A stretch of DNA of 64,000 nucleotides from Polytrichum commune (lineage: Eukaryota; Streptophyta; Polytrichopsida; Polytrichales; Polytrichaceae). The stretch is from NCBI GenBank assembly GCA_950295325.1, contig OX485804.1, positions 29,696,001 through 29,760,000 on the forward strand. The letters are read 5' to 3'. Below are positions 1-14,400 of the stretch, piece by piece (positions within the stretch are counted from its first letter, which is position 1; every line of letters starts with the position of its first letter). Position numbers and translations under genes: made by a program. The notes beneath the pieces were generated by a model. It saw only the letters and a program-made list of their open reading frames with translations, searched no databases and was not told where the DNA came from.

Positions 1-410
1 TGGGATATCAAGATAAGAATTTTATTATGTCAAGGTTCTTGAATGAGAAGTGACTGTGATATGATCCTAATACATCAACCCAAACAGTTGGTACTCATTC
101 TACTATGTCATAAATGTGGGCGGTGGGAAATTGTTGCAAAATGAGTGCACTGACACCTTCATCCAGTGGAAACACTGAGAACAAATTATAACCCAAATTT
201 AGCATCAAAGACCCCAAATTAGTCCATTGGGACCCAGTTGAGATAATTCAACCACAAACCTAGAGTGGGCAGCTATAGGTTTGGATGGATTAGAGGTACG
301 CTCACATGAAACAATTCCCCTTGGCCATAAATGTGATGGCTTCATATATGTAAGCCATCTAAATCTATGAATAAATGAGTTTGCTATCTATATGCAGAGA
401 GAAGCCTCAC

Positions 411-3400
411 CTGCCCCCCTAATGATGGCACTTCCAGCAAAAGAGTCTTAACAGCATGTGTGTCCAGAAGCATCTGCAAGGTAAGTGATTAAGATAAGGT
501 CAGTTGGCAGAGCCTGGCACAAACAGTAGTAATTCTAGGAGTCTGCAAAGTCTGTATAGGAAACGAGAGAAATATTTTCATGCAACTGTGGGCTACTTGG
601 AGCCAAGTATTGCCTTCAGAAGAAATTAGCAAAAGATTGGTAAGCAGGAAATATTAAAAGATGTACTATAATTGACATGATCCCACAACATGAATCCAAC
701 ACGTTTTCACCTGCTGAGCACCAGTTTCTGAAATACGTTTGCATCTGAAGATACTGTTGTGGAAACGAGGAGCAAATGAGGCTGCAAGCTGCAGAACAAA
801 TGCAATGTAAGGAAAGATCTTGCTGAAAATTTCAGTTTTCGACTTGATGCATGAGACAACACACAAATTCTTTTGTTATGACAATAAGCACGATGTTGGA
901 TAAATCACATACCTTGTCCATAAAGTATTGAAAGTAAAGCGGTGATAGAAGTCCTGCTATGACTGGGACACTGCTGGAAAGTATGGCGCTAATGCCATTG
1001 ACATAACTGTACCCAGACATGCAACCTCATGTGAGCAAATCCCACTTCTAACTATAAACTTGTTAGGAAAACATGAACCACATTGTTCCTACATAAGTAG
1101 GTGTGAATTAGACAACGAAAGTTTCAGACACCAACTACTGTCGTGGATTCCAATATCTGACTAAGCTCTCTGTTGGATCAGTTCAAACCTTCATCGTCCG
1201 AATATAAAAGCATACAAAACTGCTTACTGCTCTGGTATAAGAAGTCAAAAGTTCACACACGAGTACAGTAGTTATCAAATGATCATAGGCAGTAAAACTG
1301 GTCTTGGTTAGAATCACATACTCAGACTGGTCACCTACACCTTCTAGGGTGGCCCATGGAAGACGAGCCATGTTGGCCAGTTCTACTTCAAGTCGTGTCT
1401 CTAAACCAAGTACTAGTGTTGACAACGCCTTTGTGATTACTCCGGAGAATTCATCCTGCACAAATCTGGACGTTAAACCAAGTACAAAAGTAGTAATTTT
1501 TTTAAGAATAGGCTCATTCATAAATGGATAGAAAAAGCTCAAAATGTGGAACAAACTCAATACCTGTTCTTCTGACATGTCTATACTTTCTGAAAAGTGT
1601 GAGTCAATGAGCTTTGCTATATTCTCCCCCATATTTGCAGACTGCAATAAGAACAATTAACCGATCAATATCAGAACAATATCAGTTGGTTTTGCGAAGT
1701 AGGCCTCTACATTCAGTTGGTAACCTTTATGCAATTAACAACCACCTTACCAAATTCCATGAGCCCAAAGATGCAATACTGATGACGTTTGGATCAGAAA
1801 CTGACTTATAATATGTTACACTGAAGCAAGCACAATCTTTAAAAGTACAATGTACAACTATTTAAAATCAACAAAACTGTTCCGGGAAAATGATGTTGGA
1901 CATACTGTCTCATGGCAGTACTCCGCTGTATTAACAATGTAGCATATGACCTTCTCGTCTCTGTCTGATACCTGAAATTTCAAGAAATCAGCCCTCAAAT
2001 CAAATGTCCAGTGTTCTAATATGCCAAGACAGAACCATATTTCATCCTTCATTTGCAATAAACCAAAACTTTCAAAGATAGAAATGGTGTAGGTACCTTC
2101 ACTTGACCCTCAGTCCCTGTTACAAGCCCCGGCTGCCCTCTGGGCAGTCGTGCAATGAGCCTTCCTGCATAAGCTCTTAGCACTCTCTGAAACACCTGGT
2201 TGAGGAATCACAAAACACATGTCAAATTATATTGTGCATGTCGATCCAACAAAGTCAATCTTGTGATCTGGTTAGCATAAATTATTGAATTACACAGCTA
2301 ATAAGTACTGCAAAGCCACAAACTAGAAGTTCTGCTAAAGAAACATATCAGCATTGTAGGTGAACCTCATATAAGAATAGTAAAGAACCTTATATAAGTT
2401 GAAGAGTGTTTGATTACAAGTAAGGGCACTGCAGCGTTTCAAGCTTCTTTTAATGATCAAGAACACCTGTTCAAAATGCATAGCAGTCTGTCAATGCCCA
2501 AAGCACATCCAAGTAAAAGCGAGGACAAATAGCACACAACCTCCCTTCTGCTTGACCCAATGCTTGAGAATGGCTTTAAGTTTCTTGCAACACATATCCC
2601 CTTGGACATGGTGGAAACACAGAGCATTCATGTATAGCAGGAAGTCTATTCAACTCTTAGAAGAAATATTCTGTAATACTAAGAACAAAAGAAAGACAAA
2701 CTCACTTCTGTACCCTTCCTTATTCAGCTTTTAAATATCAGAAACAACAGACCTGCGTGCCACTAGAAAGCAGGTGTGTCTGAGTGCCTTCTTCACATTC
2801 CCAAGTTTCTTCCTGTTGAGGACACAACATTGTTAGAGGAAGGTGCTCTTGTCCATATCCGAGAGAAAAATTGAATGTCTAAGGATTATGCAGGTGATCA
2901 GAAGTCAAGATAAAGCATGAAAAATCTAAGATTTACCAGAAATGAGAGGCAAAGAAAAATCACAATTCCAAAGTATGTACAAGGCAGAAGATATCCAGGG
3001 AAGTAAAACATGCCTGGATAAGCTTGTCCAAAGTCTCCATTAAAGTTTTTTCTTCCAGCTCGACATATATTGACATGTGCGGCTCAAAGCAAGATGAAAT
3101 AGTGCCTCGAAAGTTGAACGCCATTGCAGCCTGCAACAGAGATGATTAGGAAGACAGACAGGTAGGTGCCAACATGTGTTGAATCAAGTAGAAGGATTGG
3201 GCAACACCTGCAGAAGTTACTATTCTAGTCACAGTTTTGGTGTACTGCAACAATTTGGTACATTTCTATAATGAATTTCTGCATTGACATGCGTCAAATT
3301 AATAGAAAGTGAACATGAAATCAAATTTACTAAAAATGATCTAGTAAATATTGAGCTCACCCTTTCATTAGCAGCATCTTGCTTAACCTTCTTCTCTCCA

Positions 3401-6400
3401 TCTGTTTCCTGCTATCAAAAAGGATTCATTTAAATTGACGTGTATAACTGGGAATATGATATGATGACCTATATCCACATGAAGAATACAGCAGTTGCTA
3501 CCCAAATCAAGACTTCTCTACCAGCTATTTGAAATAGGCTGATACTGTGGAACCTAGAATGTTACCGTATAATTAGAGAAGGGATTTTGTCCTTTTCTCC
3601 ATCCCTTCTTTTTCCATCCCTTCTTTTTCCATCACTTCCTCACCACTGTCCAATTCTAGCTGAGGCCATATGTGCAAACTTTGTAGATATTGCAGATCAT
3701 TACATGGAAGAGTTGTGCACAAGGGGTGCTTAATTGTAACTACATATTTGATGACCTTCAGGTCTGGAAGTTTAATATATCTTGCATCCATTACAAAACT
3801 TGTCAATATTCACTATTCTCTAGTTAGGCTTCCTAGAATTATCATACTAATAGGCCTTTGACAGCCTTTGAAACTTTCATCAATTTAGTCCCGTTCATTT
3901 TTGTGCCTTTTGTGATTTAAACACTAATGGAGATATTGAGCACATTGTATACAAGTTCTCCATAAGTAGGCAGCCAAGTACAATACACAAACTGATCATA
4001 TTGCCATTAAAAGGCAAGGAAACAGTAACAGGCTAGTACCAATTTCAGCTGCTTCTGATATTTTTTACGAATAGCAGAGGCTGTGAGCTCCCCATCTTTC
4101 GTGTCAAAACCTTCATCATCACTTTCCTCTTCTTGTTTCTTGGGCCCTTCACCCCCACCAAAACGTTCTGCAAGCTCCTCCTCAAATTCTAAAGTCCGTT
4201 GTAGAGCCTGAAATGATTATATTACACTTACTGAGTGCATGTCATCATACAGTCAAAGGAACTTAGTAAAGCATCATCACACTAATTGGCTTTAAGTGAC
4301 GAACAGTACATTTTTCAGACTTGTCAATAACACACTCTAAACTTCAAACCTCCCTGCATCTCCCATATTTCATTGTGCAAGCATGATTCTCATGTCTGAT
4401 TCTCACTTGAAGAAAAAATTCTTGAGTGCCTCACACCTGTAGCAAAGTGCCTACTTCTGGCTTGGGTTGAGCTGTGTCAAGGATCTCCATCAACTGTGCC
4501 CTGTGAATGTAATCAATTGCCAGGTCACCATAATCCACCACATGTCACCAATCTAGCTCACTTGAGGAGGTCCCTCAAAAGTAACAGAAACACAATTCAC
4601 CAGAGAGGCCCAGAAAATATTGGCTCCACTTGGATATATGAAGGTGACAAATATGAGTGAAATGCTAAACATCTCTTCCCCAATTATCTAGTACAGCTGA
4701 TAAACAGGGACTTATAAATCTTTACACATCCCCTGCTAATTTTGAGCTAGATGGTAACTGGTCAAACATATTACCTTGTGACCTTACAGAACTGCATACA
4801 AAGGGTGTGCGCAACCCGCCAGCTTGGTGGGAAGATAGACCAAACTTCTTCATTGGACCGCAGCTGCCTCTTTATCCATGCATACCTTCTCTCGGCCTTC
4901 TCTAGTTTTGCAACCTCTGTATTCCAACCATGAAATTATATCCTTTGAATTAGACCCCTTTGTAGATACATTATATACAAAGCAGACAGAAATTGGAGTA
5001 AATTGCACAATTCCAGGTCAATATTGCTGTAAGAAGGGTCTAGCAAATCCAGCACAACACACCTATATCAATAATTATGTCACCTCCATAAAGCATGGCA
5101 TTGACCACTATAACTCCTGATGTTATCAAATCCAAACCCCATTCCAGGTCATGGAAGACTACACTTGGCTGACATCTTCACTGTACAACTAGAATAATGA
5201 TGCCTGTGATCCTGACACTCAGATAGTAATGTTCTTTCAAACAAAATCAAGAAGAAAGTAATTTGTCTTATCCTAGGAATTGAGCCTTGACAAGGTATTA
5301 AAAGGGAATTCTACAATGACATACAAATAGTTCCAGGGATTAGACACAATACTAAAGAGGTAGTAGGATTGCAAACAGAATTCAGAATCACACATCCCAG
5401 TAATTCAGAGCAAAGTGAGGCAAATCAGGCATTAAAACAAGAGGATATTAACACATCGATCAGTTAGACATGCATGTGAGGACAAACCTGTTCCTTGAAA
5501 AATTTGTTGATAGGCTGTAAGCTCTTTGCTACAAACATTACGTATGAGTTCTTCTTTGGCTGAAGGATCTAGTGCATCAATAACCAGACAGGCATCTGCT
5601 AGTTGCTGCATCTGCTGACCATCTTCATTGAGACCTGCTGTCCCTAAGCTGAATCATCCCCAAATTCATATCCCAGTAATTAAGTACAATCAAAGATGAG
5701 TCCCTTCCCGATGTTTAAAAATAATACCATTACAAATCAGCCTCATTTCAAAAATCAGTGCCAATGACAAACCCTGTGTAATCGGCAGCACTGGAGGCCA
5801 GTATTCAAGGACATTATAACACTATGTTCAAATTTTATAAGGCATAATAAATAAGACCTAAGAGAAATTTTAAGTCATGAGAAATGAGGTCTACATGCAT
5901 CTGCTTCAATATAAACCCAGCAGGGTTGATGATTAAGGGCTGCAAGAACATCATCATGGTTGACAACTAACCTTGAGAAATCAGAGAAGACATGAGATTT
6001 CAGCATATCTTTGATGCCCTTGAACTTTTCTCTCAACTCTGTGATCTTTGGAATATCACTATAAGCTTCAAAATGACTGCAAAGCTGGTTCACGGCCTGT
6101 GCAATCCCAAATGAACCAAATTTTGTCACCTTGTCCCAAGTGAATCTTGAGTCAATTGCTTTATCCCCATTATTGCAAAGAAGGTACATGACAATTTGTC
6201 TTCTACGCAACCCGCATCATCAATTTACCCTTAAAGGCCTGGACGGGGGGAGGGGGGCATGAAAGCATGTTTGTAGATGTATTATGAATTTATGTTTCCA
6301 AGGCCTTTGAAAACAATTCTTTGAAAGGTGGTTGTGTGACACCACTAAATGATCACACCCCTACAATTCAGTAAAGACATATTATAGATCTTCCAAGAAT

Positions 6401-9400
6401 AGTCTTTAAAGCATTTACTTCAGGAAAATCACCATAACAAAACAAAAATACACATTGTGTTCCTGAGTAACTTGTGTGCGTAGAATGAATTATAGATACC
6501 ATGGAATGGTGGAGAGTGGTACATCAAGTCAGAAGGAACACAAAAGAGGTAATTTAGGCCTTCAAGAAAGGAAGGTATAAACAGAAAGACAAAAACTTTG
6601 TAGGAACTTATGGCGCAATAGTGAAATGGAGGCAAGTGGTTCGACCAGAGGCCATCCCCAACAATCTGCATGGGAGAAGTAATCTTTCATGACATCACCA
6701 CTGACTTCATCAGCTCCAAACTGTGGGTCACAATCTTGAGTTTCAACTACATCTCCGGAGGTAACAGGAAGACTCACGCAGATTGCTGTCTACCATAAGT
6801 AAATCCGTAAAGTTTCATAACAGAATGCATATTAGTCGCAACTCCTCAAGACAGGGTGAGAGACAAAATGGCAAGGAGAAAAATTGAAATTCTGGAAGAA
6901 ATATATTGAGGAAAATTTACACTATCAAAAGTCGGGGTAACACAGAGTGGACAAGTTAGCCTGGGCCTAAGGTGGATGGGATGAATCAATAGCAACTTAA
7001 CACCTAACAGCCCCCTTGATCAATTTGAAATAAATTCTTCAAAATGCTACACATCAAATATTCAAAGTCAAGTTCCAACGAGTGATTGATTGGGATGCTT
7101 GGTGACATACCTCAAGCTGTCCTGCTGCCTCTTTGTACTGACGTTTTGCTGCCATAGCCTGAAGTTGCTCTACAGCTGACACTGTACTCATACAACCATT
7201 CAAGTTAATTACACCTCAACATGCAAAACATCCACCACACTCAAAAACATTTGTTACAAATCCAATTGGACAAAACCAGCCGTTAAACATGAAGTCAATT
7301 GAATGATCACAAAGTATACTCTGACACCATCACCAACTCTAGCTGTACACCTCAGAATATTGACTGCTGCACTGCAAATGTTTGGACAAGTGTAAGTGTT
7401 ATGCATAAGAGGAGACTTTAGCAAACCTAGCATTGCAAGACGGTGAAGGGCTGTGATGGTCGTTGTGATGTGTTTCTTCGCACAATCCAGCTTCTTAATG
7501 TCCCGGCAAATCTCCTGAACCATAACCTCACTTTGCTCGGCCTTTTCTTTCATTTCACTTATTTTCTGCGTCAGCTCCTGCAACAGAAAAACCAGCTCTT
7601 TGAGAGTCTTGTGCTTGTGGTCCAGAAAGTCCAAATAACCTCAAGTCCAATATTCCCCAAGCTGCTTATATGTATTTGAGATACTGTTTTCTACTTGTTT
7701 GGTACAGAATACTTCAGAACTTCTTATTTTTCTCTGTAAATCACACTTTATTATGATTGAACAGGTATGCCTTTCACAGCCAATCCTGAAGCTGATGTCA
7801 ATTGAGGGTAGAGCACCTGGATAGCCCTCATGGCCGCTGCAAGGTCCTCCTTTGCTTTTGAACCTGAGGTGCTCTGCACATGTTCAAACATCAAATGAGC
7901 ACATAACCAGGCGATTTCATTATAACCACAGAAGAGAAATGACAAATCAATCCAGAAAGCTTGGTCTACACCAGCTTATATTTCTCCTTCAAGGCTCTTC
8001 CCGAATATTCCTTCAAAAATATGTAGAAAAGAGTTCCCAATTCACATATTGCATGTGCAAGTGTGCACAGAATTAAACAAACACATGGATAAGATCAGCC
8101 AAACTCAACATCTACAACAAACTAGACCAAGAAACACAACTGCTACACCTCTAAAACACACCAAAGTACAACTTTAATTAGTGAAAGAAATCAATATGTG
8201 CTTGGTCAGGTGTTCGTGAAAAACTCCACATTAGTACCTGCTGACGGACTGCTGCAAGTATCTCAGCATCAACATGCCGAATCTTGTTGCGGAGCTTCCC
8301 AAGTAGGGGATCCACTGCAACCAGTGACGCCTCTGCAACATGTCCACAAACCTTTCTCTCTCTTAGAATTAAGCACAAACTATAGAACAAGGAGTGACAC
8401 AATCCCAGCTGTGAGCAAGTGGACAAAGACATTAACCACAAGCACTCAGAAATGCAGAAATACCACAGTCCGGACATAGAACACTGTTGCCATTTTAAAC
8501 AACTACTACAAGGGGTAAATACATCAACCCTTGTGCTTGTCCAAAGCATCCTATGAATAACAGCACCATCCAGAACCGTAGAAAGAAACCCTATTTTCAT
8601 AGCCCCTCCTCCTTTGACCTTGACGAACAACCAGCCATAAATAACCTTGTAAGTATTGTGCAAGACGATACTTACAGATAAAGGTATCCAGGCAAAAATA
8701 ACTGGAGATAATTAATGCAGAGTTACAGAATCAGTCGGGCATAAACCTTGAGAAGGAGCCTTAATCCGGATTTAATCAAGGGATCCAGGCATTTGCCCAG
8801 AAATTTCAGGTGCTCAGGCATACACAATGTTCAAGTCCAAAATGGACAAATCGATTGACTAAAACGAGATTTGCTTACATATAATGAAACTGAATAGAAT
8901 AGACAAGCAGGAACTGAAAACTCGTCCTATAAACCCCAATCATGACCAGCTCCGTGTAACACCAGTCAAGAGGATTGATCTCCTCGCAGTACAACAGGAC
9001 TTTTCTTGGCTGTAGCCCTTAGAATTCTAAAACTAACTACTCCTAAACTTCTGTCACAGACTTTGGGAACTTAACCCAATAAGTTTAGATTCTACTCCAT
9101 ATATTAATAAAAACCTACTGAATCTACTCAACCAACGTACTGCAAGCTCTTTGTTGTAAGATTAAAACAACTTTGCATATCCACCGATTGCAACAATGAA
9201 CACTCTAAAGGTGTACATGCACACCAGAATGGCTCCTTAAGACCGAGTACCTGAGGTTTATTACAGCTGAAATCAAAATTAGAATACACCCCGATCGACA
9301 GTAACCTAGAACACAGGGCAGCTTCTCTCGATACACGATCTACTATGATAAAGATTACCTATAATAACCTGACGATAAGGAGTTGCCCGTAGGCGAACAT

Positions 9401-10259
9401 TACTGATCACCGACAGATATGAAGGGGGTTACGTAGACTGGACAAATCTGGGTACTCCAGTAAGGACAAATCCTGTCGTTAATTTCTCAGGCCCCATGAG
9501 GGCGCCCTACATTAAAACCAAGGTCCAACACACAAATCGAGATGATTGACGACGTGGATTGAGTTGCTTAGAAGCCATTGTTGTGCTTGCCAACAATAGT
9601 ATAACTGCGACGAACACTCCAAGGACAAAATTGAATTCCTAATTCGTCTAGAATCTCCGAAGCACACACTTCCCAAGCCACATTGACTAGGAAGAGGGGA
9701 GATAGTTAGGTAAATACCAAATGTCTATCCAAGCTGTTGCAACCTGTCTGCACTAAGGTAAGTGAACCTTAAACGGACACATTTAACTCTTCGCCCACTT
9801 CTCGTAGGATATGAAGCACATCGCAATTAGTGCGAGATGAAATCTTAGCAAATCCAAATCACTGTGCCGTAGCCATTTTCCTCATGATGATCTTCGGAGC
9901 TCAAGTGAGTATCCTACTCATTTATTAAAGTGAAGACTCTCGCGCTCATTAAATAGGTCCCCCCAATTATGCTCACTATTGATCCTAGAATGGTTAACAT
10001 ATTTGAGCAGGTAGTTCAATCTCTTTTAAACGCATGTCTTTTTGGTTTCATTTCTTAGATCCACACCACATCAAATGTAGGCGTCCATTTTAGATGAGCA
10101 ACCGGATTAGGCCCCCGTACCTTACATGCGAGGGGGAGAGAGAGAAAGAGCGAGAGAAACGAATGCAGGAAAAAAAAAATTAAAAAAATGGAGAAGCTCC
10201 ACACCTGTGGGAAAAATTTCGTTGATGAACTCCAGAGTGCTCGCACTAGTCTTCGCCAT
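411..10259 (-). CDS. VPS53: VPS53, GARP/EARP tethering complex subunit (3'-truncated by window edge)
   Basis: VPS53 is a subunit of the GARP and EARP tethers, which capture endosome-derived vesicles at the trans-Golgi and recycling endosomes. I rebuilt 21 coding exons (minus strand, in order): 10205-10259, 8238-8332, 7817-7873, 7427-7577, 7111-7181, 5972-6096, 5488-5648, 4775-4916, 4437-4500, 4040-4207, 3361-3411, 3014-3130, 2753-2812, 2389-2466, 2097-2195, 1906-1971, 1564-1641, 1322-1455, 913-1006, 711-788, 411-473. They total 2007 nt (669 codons) and every junction is in phase. Recognisable stretches include EKAEQSEVMVQEICRDIKKLD, HFEAYSDIPKITELREK, ALQRTLEFEEELAERFGGG, IKRSLKRCSALT, CYIVNTAEYCHET and FRCKRISETGAQQMLLDT. 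The N-terminus MAKTSASTLEFINEIFPT matches the plant family start, so I chose the ATG at 10259 over an upstream in-frame ATG at 10319. Arabidopsis VPS53 is about 830 aa, so roughly 150 C-terminal residues lie off the window. The intron after 3014 starts GC rather than GT. The last donor at 410 leads out of the window. Confidence 0.96.
9690..10130. repeat. diverged dispersed repeat inside VPS53 intron 1
   Basis: This part of the first VPS53 intron shares several phrases with repeats at about 19.73-20.0 kb and 29.03-29.39 kb. Shared phrases are GGATATGAAGCACAT, a GTGCTCATTAAAT segment followed by a C-run, and a TTATGCTCACTATTGA segment. Its right edge carries a cggattag...gtaccttac end that resembles the ATAACACCCACATACCTTAC ends of the family at 38.4 and 45.8 kb. 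I infer an old MITE fossil. The edges are approximate. Confidence 0.45.
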
Positions 10260-10511
10260 GGCTACTTCCGACGGAGGCAGTATCCGCCAATGATGATTCC
10301 TTCCTTCCTCCCTCCCCAACCTCCTCAGGTCTGGTTCATGGCCATCCTTCCTTCTAACCCTACTTTTCTGTTTTTAAGGTGAACCATTCGTCCCCACCCG
10401 GAGCCCGAATCCATCATCGCATCTCCGCCGCTACACAATGACCCTCCATCATCGCACGCTCTTTCCGTTCTGCCACCTCTATCGCCGTGCTATTCTGAGA
10501 GTCCCCAACAA

Positions 10512-10549
<38 letters not shown>

Positions 10550-10591
10550 TTTGTTGAGTGAGTTCAGTGACAACAGGCGACAACAGAGTAC
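10260..10591. promoter_or_regulatory. candidate bidirectional promoter upstream of VPS53
   Basis: The segment lies between the VPS53 start codon (minus) and a plus-strand ATG at 10592. It contains an AACCCT telo-box core at about 10356-10361, a GC-richer stretch at 10385-10500 and a (CT)n tract at about 10513-10547. CT-rich tracts just upstream of a start codon are common in plant 5' leaders. Activity is inferred from position and composition only; no TATA box was assigned. Confidence 0.45.
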
Positions 10592-10615
10592 AATGGCGAT
10601 GAGCTACAAATTTCA
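10592..10615 (+). pseudogene. orphan first exon after a CT-rich leader
   Basis: A 24-nt open exon starting ATGGCGATGAGC (M-A-M-S-Y-K-F-H) is followed directly by a textbook GTAAGT donor and preceded by the (CT)n leader. It looks like the first coding exon of a gene divergent from VPS53. I found no convincing continuation downstream. A very short candidate exon lies at about 10731-10740 (CAG acceptor, GTGAGT donor), and repeat-derived sequence starts soon after 10.9 kb. It may be a gene truncated by insertions, or a gene with very long introns. The product is unknown. Confidence 0.35.
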
Positions 10616-10924
10616 CGTAAGTAAACCCTCGGTCGCCGAGGTGAGGCGCGGAGGGACGGATCGGAATGAGAGAATGCATGCATGGATCGAATGAGAGAGG
10701 GTTTGGGATCCTAGGCAATGATGTGCAGGAATCGCAGCGTGAGTACTGATGATGCTGGCTCGATTCGATCGATTGAGGTGTGCGCAAAGAGTGAGTTTCC
10801 TGCTGCGGGTGGACAAGACGACCAATTCCACCGCAGAATGATGGCCTTCAAACCCTATTCTACCGCAGAATGGACTTCGCTGCCAAGCTTTCCCTCATTT
10901 GCAATCATTTCTCCTCCACTCTAA

Positions 10925-13900
10925 AAAGGAAAACGTGCCTAATTTGGTTACTTATCGGACACCTTAATTATATTTGAGTGGTGGTGTGTGGTTAGGTATG
11001 GATCTAGGACCGGCCATCGAAAAGACATGTGTTTAATAAAAGATCGGATTATGTGCTTGAAATATGTCGATCACTCAAGTTCAATAGTTAACATGATTGA
11101 TCATATTATAGTTTCAATAATTTTCACTTTGAAAAGAAAAAGAAAAAAAGCAATGCCCGTATCTGGGTACCAACGTGAATATGAGTCCATTAGCCTTGTA
11201 TCGTGGTTATTTGTGATGCAACATAAGGTGTTATTACTTCTTTTAATTTTCACTTTGAAAAAGCATAGCGGCAACATGAGAGGTCAATTGTTTCCATAAA
11301 ATTGTTGCTAAATCGTCATATCACATTTGTAGACCCAAAAAATCAAAATTCTGGAAATCCCAGGTGTGCCCTCACATTATACGACTCTGTATGTTTGAAT
11401 GTACTTGAGCATCCTAAGGCACAAGCAAACAAATACAAGTTGTAGGCGAGTTCAAGAAAAACTTCAAATTATATATATATTTTTCACACCAATGTATCTC
11501 TAGCATTCATCCAACATATACCTAGTTCCCATAGTGAGTAAAGAGTATCACTTTTAAGTAGGTAGCACAACATTTAAATGCTTAAGGAAATGGAAGGAAC
11601 TTGTGTGCACGCCACATAAGAGAGCATCCTTCTTCAAGAACCTTAGGACTTCCCTTCTTTACTAACACAATCACATGATTGCAATTGAACCATGTGGTTG
11701 AAGAAAATTGTCACTTTTGTCATTAAGTGGACACCGTGTTCCCTCACCCTTTTTGTTATATATTTTTATAGGGGACTTAACAAAAACATAAGGTATGTGA
11801 CCCTATGTGTAAATTCTTTTGGCTCCTTTAACACATATAGACATTGCATCATATTGAATATTGCCTCATCTAGTTGGCGATTATGAATCATGTAAATTAT
11901 CATGTCAAATTTCAAAATTTGGAATTTAGATGTAAAAGTCATAACACGTCCAAGGGGAATATTCATTGAGAAGAAGAAAGGGAAAATTACATACTAGGCC
12001 CTCCCAAGCGTGTCATTGTTTGACATAGTATTGTGCCTATGTTTGGGCGTATGGTCCTATCTCATTCTAACACTTCTTTTGAATGACCATTCTTGATTAT
12101 CACCTTGCTACATATTAATCAAATATACGTGCTCGATTAAGAACATATACCTAGTTCCCATACACCTAGTTCCCATAGTGAGTGCTTGAACATATGCTTG
12201 TCCACTTGCCATATGTTCAAGTGCAAGTGGCTCATCCTTTGATTGGTTCACATGGTTAAATGAACCAACAACCAACATGAAATTGTTTGCCTCTGTTTCT
12301 AGTGCCCCTTCTTCTTCTTTGAATCCTTCACAAATATTTCCAGGTGGAGATATTAATGCATTGCAACATGTGTTGTAATCTCATGGATGATTTGAGAAAG
12401 AAAATGATAACGAAAATGAACGAAAATAATAACGTTTCAAACACACTTTCAAATTCAAGTTTTAATGAAGCATGAATCTCTTTGATACTATGTTTGATAT
12501 ACATAATAACATCCAATGCAAACATGAGCATGCTCACCTTATATTGAGTTTGAGATTTCCCCAATATGCAATGGATATGTTGGCCTTGCTCCATTTGTAG
12601 TCATTATTGTGGGAAGCCCAAAAAATATTGAGAATTGAAATAACAACCATGGGAGGATGGGTTATTGAGTGAGCTAGGGACAAGCTAAGAGAATTGGAGT
12701 AGGGACCTCTTAGGTCACGCGTGCATTCCTTCAACAATCACGATCGTACTAAATTGAAGATGCATTGGACAATCAAGAACATCAATATACTTCTTATGTG
12801 AAAAAATACATTGACATGTGCAATTAGGTTGCCCCATGCTAGTTTATTGACATTCCACACTATTTTGAATGTTTTCACACTAACTAATTACAATGACTAA
12901 ATATTTTATTGTGCTTGTTATCTGGATGAATAAATAAAGTTGCAAGTTTATGTAAGTTGAATTTAACCAAGGTAAGTTGCATGACTAAAGAGTTAACCTA
13001 CTTGTGAAGGAAACCTAATCGCAAATACACATGTAGTTAGTCGCGAATCCTTTACTTGTTCATTTCATTGCTTCGTGCATGCCTTTGCTTTTTCCTTGGA
13101 GCCCATACCTACATTGAGTATCCCACTCGCTGAGGATGGTACTAATTCCCGAAGCACGCACTATTTAGCCAGATCTCAAAGTTATCGAGAGCTATTTTTT
13201 TTACTACATAACACTATATTCACGAATACAAGCTCGTTTACCATATATTTCAAGAAAATTAGTGCGCGCCTAATGTGTTTGTAGAGTCAGAAAAAAAAAT
13301 AACATGGAAACACATGCTTGTCAACGAATAGTGCTTGTCAGTACTTTCAATGAATAATGCTGCTATGAATAGTATTTTCAATGATTATGCTAGAATGAAC
13401 AATGCTTCCAAGATCTTTTGGTGGCACTAGTTTCATAGGATAAGGAAATTGAGTATTACCTTCACTAATTCCCCACACTCACTATCAGCCCTTCCTCACT
13501 AAATGGAATAATCACTCTAGTCATAATCTTGACATTTACAACTATATATATATACATGTGTGTGTGTGTAAGCCCTTGCCTATTTAATGACATCTTGCAT
13601 GCACTGGTTACACCTCTCTCACCAATGTTTATTATTATGGGTCACATGATTTCAAATGAAAACAAGTTATTATGGATCAACCGTATTAGCATGTTATAAA
13701 AAAATACAAGAAGAAACAAACCCCCCTATACCAATAGGTTTCAATAGCATTTAAAATCAATACATCCATTTTGAAGAGTTTAAATAGTAATGTGGCCTGC
13801 AATAGTCATGTGGCACATGATACATCAATTCAAATGTCATGCTAAAGCAGATATTTATTAATTTAATGTAGAGCGAGCATGGATACACTATATTTGAGGG

Positions 13901-14400
13901 CAAGTGAAGATCCAAGGAATGGGACATCCAAGGGAGAAAGGAAAAGTGGATTTTACACGTTTTTGGTAGGGTATTATAATCAAATTTCCAATGATATGGC
14001 ACCTCTATAGAATTTCATTCTGCAAATACTTAAGAGATGGAGTTATGGAGAGGTGAAAAAGTAGAGGTTAAGTATTGAAGCAATGATGTACTGCCTATAG
14101 CAGAGTTGAAACATATTGAAGCTTCTTTCCTTCCATAGCAGACCATCAGCACACCAGCTTTATGACAGTTAACTACAGATGAAATATTTTTTGAAGAGGC
14201 AGTTATAGTTTCCAACATTGGATTGATAAAATGTCACCAAGATTACCACAGCACAACAGGTTGGCTTTCACTATAGCCAACACAAAGCAAGGTCTACAAA
14301 CACACTATCAGCAATTAAGTCTCAAAAAAAAGTTTAAAAAAGTTTAAAAATCTGGTTGATTTGAAGGTGAGAGCATATAACAGCACCGATCCACAACTAT
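10925..14400. other. intergenic, repeat-derived, no gene recognised
   Basis: AT-rich sequence with only short random reading frames. It contains fragments of dispersed repeats, for example a phrase around 12235-12270 (TGGTTCACATGGTTAAATGAACC) that recurs near 36900 and 63230. A run of GAATAGT-type motifs at 13325-13410 recurs near 55160-55290. A (TA)n/(GT)n microsatellite sits at about 13543-13570. I see no exon series with consistent phase. Confidence 0.6.

Noticed and set aside
2453-2734. 93-codon plus-strand frame in the VPS53 region
   Set aside because: It runs antisense across a VPS53 exon (2389-2466) and an intron; the minus-strand exon explains the conservation.
5875-6210. 111-codon frame as a separate small protein
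   Set aside because: Its middle part is VPS53 exon 6 (5972-6096); the ends are intron read-through.
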